Shown here in pieces: positions 14,275-16,492 of a stretch of DNA of 16,492 nucleotides. Under the pieces are notes generated by a model. It had not been told where the DNA came from, made no database searches, and saw nothing but the letters and a program-made list of their open reading frames with translations. Within the stretch, counting starts at the first letter, position 1; every line of letters begins with the position of its first letter. This DNA is from an uncultured Ruminiclostridium sp. (lineage in GTDB: Bacteria > Bacillota > Clostridia > Oscillospirales > Ruminococcaceae), in the NCBI GenBank assembly GCA_910579265.1, contig CAJTTE010000033.1, positions 1 to 16,492 of the forward strand. Direction: 5' to 3'. The position numbers and the translations under genes are program-made.

Positions 14275-15030
14275 ATGGGAATGGACGTATATGCAGGTAC
14301 TTTTACAAGATATTATGCACGTAACTGGAAAACCGCTTCACAGAAGTTCTGCGAAGAAAACGGGATCGCTTTTCGTCAAATAAGAACGGACAATTCGCCT
14401 CCTCATCCCGTTGAGGAAATTATGGATGGCGTAAACATCTGGCAAAATCGGCTTGTTGAGGTTCTGCACAATTCCGGTGTTCCGGCGGCGGAACCCTGGG
14501 AGGAAAATAACGAAAAACCGTATTATACCGATAAGCCTGACTGGGACGCTTTTGGTGCTCTTGCGCTTTATGCCGCTTCAAAGCTTCTTGATAAAAAGAC
14601 TCCTAAGGACTATCCTAAGGGAATGGATTATAATTCTCATCCTCTTATGAGAAAAATAAGCAAAAGCAGCTTTGGCGGTTTGTCGCTTTTTTCGGGAGTG
14701 TACCACTGGATTCCCGTAAATGACAGCATTATGTTTAAATATCCTTTGGTCAACGGCATTACGGCAGATATCGGTACAACGACACTGTTGAAATCCGAGC
14801 TGATAAAAATTAATGAATTGGGATGGAAGGAGGACAGGAATACGATTCTTGGATGGTCGAATACCGAGGGATATCCTCAGGACGCTTCATTTAACAACGG
14901 AAGGTTGGAAATTAAAAAGGTTACTGAGGTTTATGACACACACTCCCTTGCCAAATTCGCTTTTTCCGTGCTGTGGCGGGCGGCGGAGTTTGCGGAAAAT
15001 GAAAGAGTACCTGTTATACTTGATTATTGA
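14275..15030 (+). CDS. Conserved-looking protein of unknown function
   Basis: The 251-aa product is not recognised. It opens MGMDVYAGTFTRYYARNW and has several tryptophans and tyrosines, a proline-rich stretch near 35-45 and an alternation of predicted helices and strands that suggests a folded soluble domain. No signal peptide, membrane segment or catalytic motif is seen. GGGAG (14259-14263) lies 11 nt before the ATG at 14275; a second ATG two codons later (14281) is also possible, as is TTG 14254, which would overlap the kinase stop. It lies 17 nt after the kinase and 19 nt before the next gene, as part of the same rightward run. Confidence 0.6.
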   Translation: MGMDVYAGTFTRYYARNWKTASQKFCEENGIAFRQIRTDNSPPHPVEEIMDGVNIWQNRLVEVLHNSGVPAAEPWEENNEKPYYTDKPDWDAFGALALYAASKLLDKKTPKDYPKGMDYNSHPLMRKISKSSFGGLSLFSGVYHWIPVNDSIMFKYPLVNGITADIGTTTLLKSELIKINELGWKEDRNTILGWSNTEGYPQDASFNNGRLEIKKVTEVYDTHSLAKFAFSVLWRAAEFAENERVPVILDY

Positions 15031-15049
15031 AAGGAGGGAAATTGAAAGA

Positions 15050-15505
15050 ATGCTGTTAAGGAAAATAGAAAGGAAAAATCACTGGTTTTTTGCTGATTAT
15101 CAGGCTACGTGGCGTTACGGCTATGATTTTATGCTGGACGCGGCTCAGGCAGTGATTGACGGCGATTTTAAGGACGGCTTGGAGCGTGTGGCAATAGGAG
15201 GGACAGCGGGCGGCGGACAGACTGAGTGTATCGATGATGTGTACAGATCGGGTAATAAGCTCAGAAGCTGCGGAAAGCTCAAGGAGGAGCAGGGCGTGCT
15301 GATAATAGCGGGAGAAAGCCGTATTATGGAATGTCCTGTTCAGCTTATGCTATATAACCAGACCGACGTTATCCGTCTGTGTATTCCTGAAAGCTTCGGA
15401 CATATTTTTAAAAAAGGCGGTGACAACGCTTTTACCACTTATCTGTGCAGTATGGAGATTAAAGCTTATTGCGCGTCAGCCGAAAGAAATACGGAGAAGA
15501 GGTAA
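15050..15505 (+). CDS. Small protein of unknown function
   Basis: The 151-aa product is not recognised. It begins MLLRKIERKNHWFFADYQATWRYG-like: basic, then aromatic. It contains a glycine-rich turn IGGTAGGGQTEC (about 48-59) and ends basic. No membrane segment or known motif is seen. The frame is open further upstream inside the preceding gene, but AAGGAGG (15031-15037) supports the ATG at 15050, although the 12-nt spacing is long. The stop is 2 nt from the next ATG, so it is coupled to the following gene. It resembles a small single-domain protein; partner or substrate unknown. Confidence 0.55.
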   Translation: MLLRKIERKNHWFFADYQATWRYGYDFMLDAAQAVIDGDFKDGLERVAIGGTAGGGQTECIDDVYRSGNKLRSCGKLKEEQGVLIIAGESRIMECPVQLMLYNQTDVIRLCIPESFGHIFKKGGDNAFTTYLCSMEIKAYCASAERNTEKR

Positions 15506-15507
15506 AT

Positions 15508-16149
15508 ATGAGTATCCATACTGTTATTGAAAGAATAAAGGCCAGACCCGGAATGTATTTGGGGAGGGAAAGCCTGACAGCCTTGTCTATGTTTATTTGC
15601 GGCTATAAAGCGGCCGAATATGATTACGCGATAAAGGAAACGGAAAAACAGGGGCTTTTGCCGCTCGGATATGACATGATGAACGGTTACGCGGATTTTA
15701 TATTTGGAAATAAACTTAGCTTAGGCTTTTGCAGTGTGATTTTGAAGGCCTGCGGCGGTGATGAAAAAAGGGCTTTTAAAAAGTTTTTTGAAATGTATGA
15801 CGAATTGACCGGCGCAGATATAAATCGGTATTGGGTGACGAAGCTTACCGTGGAGAATATTGAAGAATGGGATTCCCGGTATTATTATTTAAATCACGGT
15901 GAAAAAAATCCCGTCTTGGAAAAACCTGAAACCGTTTATATAATTGAGCTTTCTTTAAACGCATATCTGATTGCCGTTAATACCGAAAGCGGATTGATAA
16001 TGCTTGATTCTCAGTTTTTCGGTTCTTTCGACGATGCGATTTGTTCGCATTATATAAAGTCGTTCGGAAATCCTGACGATTGGAAAGAAGTTTCGGGAGG
16101 GGATATTTTTATATGTGAAAATACGTGTGAAAAAGCGGATAAAGATTAG
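15508..16149 (+). CDS. Unknown protein with N-terminal IKARPGMYLGR motif
   Basis: The 213-aa product is not assigned. Its N-terminus reads IERIKARPGMYLGRESL, a short motif shared by several uncharacterised bacterial proteins and superficially like the RPGMYIG segment of GHKL topoisomerase ATPases, but the rest of an ATPase domain is absent. The middle is helical (KKFFEMYDELTG), and the C-terminal half has strands such as TVYIIELSLNAYLIAV. No membrane segment is seen. GAGG (15499-15502) precedes the ATG at 15508 by 5 nt; an alternative ATG at 15469 lies inside the previous gene. Its TAG stop codon (16147-16149) lies in the end of the inverted dispersed repeat that follows. Confidence 0.6.
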   Translation: MSIHTVIERIKARPGMYLGRESLTALSMFICGYKAAEYDYAIKETEKQGLLPLGYDMMNGYADFIFGNKLSLGFCSVILKACGGDEKRAFKKFFEMYDELTGADINRYWVTKLTVENIEEWDSRYYYLNHGEKNPVLEKPETVYIIELSLNAYLIAVNTESGLIMLDSQFFGSFDDAICSHYIKSFGNPDDWKEVSGGDIFICENTCEKADKD

Positions 16150-16311
16150 TGAGTACCCAAAAATCAAGCAATATTATACGATCTCGCTGATTGAGCGACG
16201 ATTTCAAGGATAAAAGCGGAGAATGCGGTAATATTTTGAGCTGTTTCACGCGGAAAGCGCTCTCGGTTAGTAGAAATTATGCAAATTGTGATTTTTCAGG
16301 CAGCTCCTAAT
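16145..16311 (-). mobile_element. MITE-like dispersed repeat, copy 2 (inverted)
   Basis: This 167-bp copy aligns in reverse complement to 3741-3926. Its ends form an imperfect terminal inverted repeat: ATTAGTGAGTACCC then AAAAATCA on the left, and on the other strand from the right end ATTAGGAGCTGCCTG then AAAAATCA. Shared internal blocks are listed at copy 1; the two hairpins present there are missing here. It has no coding capacity. The left end includes the stop codon of the preceding gene. The better preserved ends make this the more reliable copy for defining the element. Confidence 0.65.
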
Positions 16312-16364
16312 GCCGAGTTTGTTTTTTATCACACATTAATGGGTTTTTTGTCGACCGGATGCTG

Positions 16365-16405
16365 CCCGTGACTCTTTGTAATGCCGTCACGGGTATTTTT
16401 ATTTT
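16365..16405 (+). terminator. Intrinsic terminator after the last gene run
   Basis: CCCGTGAC (16365-16372) pairs perfectly with GTCACGGG (16386-16393) around a 13-nt loop and is followed by a T-rich tract (16395-16405). It lies about 215 nt after the last stop codon, beyond the dispersed repeat, and is the first clear terminator on the + strand since 3674. Confidence 0.85.
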
Positions 16406-16447
16406 AAATAAGGTGCTTTTTATCTTGCGTGAAGGATAATTGTAGGT

Positions 16448-16492
16448 TTGTCAATGATATTGGACAAAATTTTTTAAAAATTCAACAGGAGA
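16448..16492 (+). promoter_or_regulatory. Upstream region of the next gene: dyad and ribosome binding site
   Basis: TTGTC-N10-GACAA (16448-16467) is a perfect 5-bp dyad, and AGGAGA occupies the last six bases (16487-16492). A rightward gene probably starts a few bases past the window. No convincing -35/-10 pair was found in 16406-16490. Confidence 0.4.

Noticed and set aside
14813..15505. 230-aa version of the gene at 15050
   Set aside because: The extension lies inside the upstream gene in another frame; AAGGAGG at 15031-15037 supports the shorter start.

Overview
This is chromosomal DNA of moderate GC content from a low-GC Gram-positive bacterium. Strong AGGAGG-type ribosome binding sites, sigma-A type promoters and the gene repertoire suggest class Clostridia, probably an Oscillospiraceae/Ruminococcus relative. 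Placement is by general resemblance, not by a search.

Layout. Positions 1-960 hold no convincing gene. They contain a leftward promoter with an operator-like inverted repeat at the extreme left edge, then about 900 bp in which the + strand is almost free of G and which carries a 20-bp tandem repeat. A leftward cysteine desulfidase gene (1042-2364) follows, divergent from a rightward single-gene aldolase unit (2628-3605) with its own extended -10 promoter and terminator. From there to the end every gene is on the + strand: a Nudix-YdcF pair (4164-5302); prfB with a GNAT gene (5730-7417); a run of membrane protein, cytidine deaminase, two GNATs, frameshifted flavodoxin-like reductase, ASCH protein and RlmD-type rRNA methyltransferase (7592-12072); and a run of sugar-isomerase-like protein, possible ADP-ribosyltransferase-fold protein, P-loop kinase and three unknown proteins (12232-16149).

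The intergenic spaces hold three families of dispersed repeats: a TIR-bounded 160-190 bp element in two diverged, inverted copies (3741-3926 and 16145-16311); a 169-bp element that folds end to end into one hairpin just upstream of prfB (5534-5702); and a GC-rich multi-hairpin repeat in two copies (5322-5429 and 7469-7557). They account for most of the non-coding DNA right of 3700.

Functionally the window mixes housekeeping (RF2, rRNA methylation, cysteine catabolism) with small accessory enzymes of nucleotide, acyl or redox chemistry whose substrates cannot be read from sequence. No tRNA, rRNA, CRISPR array, phage or transposase gene was found. The least explained parts are the G-depleted block, the repeat families, and the 13-16 kb cluster, in which a possible ADP-ribosyltransferase-like gene overlaps a P-loop kinase gene.
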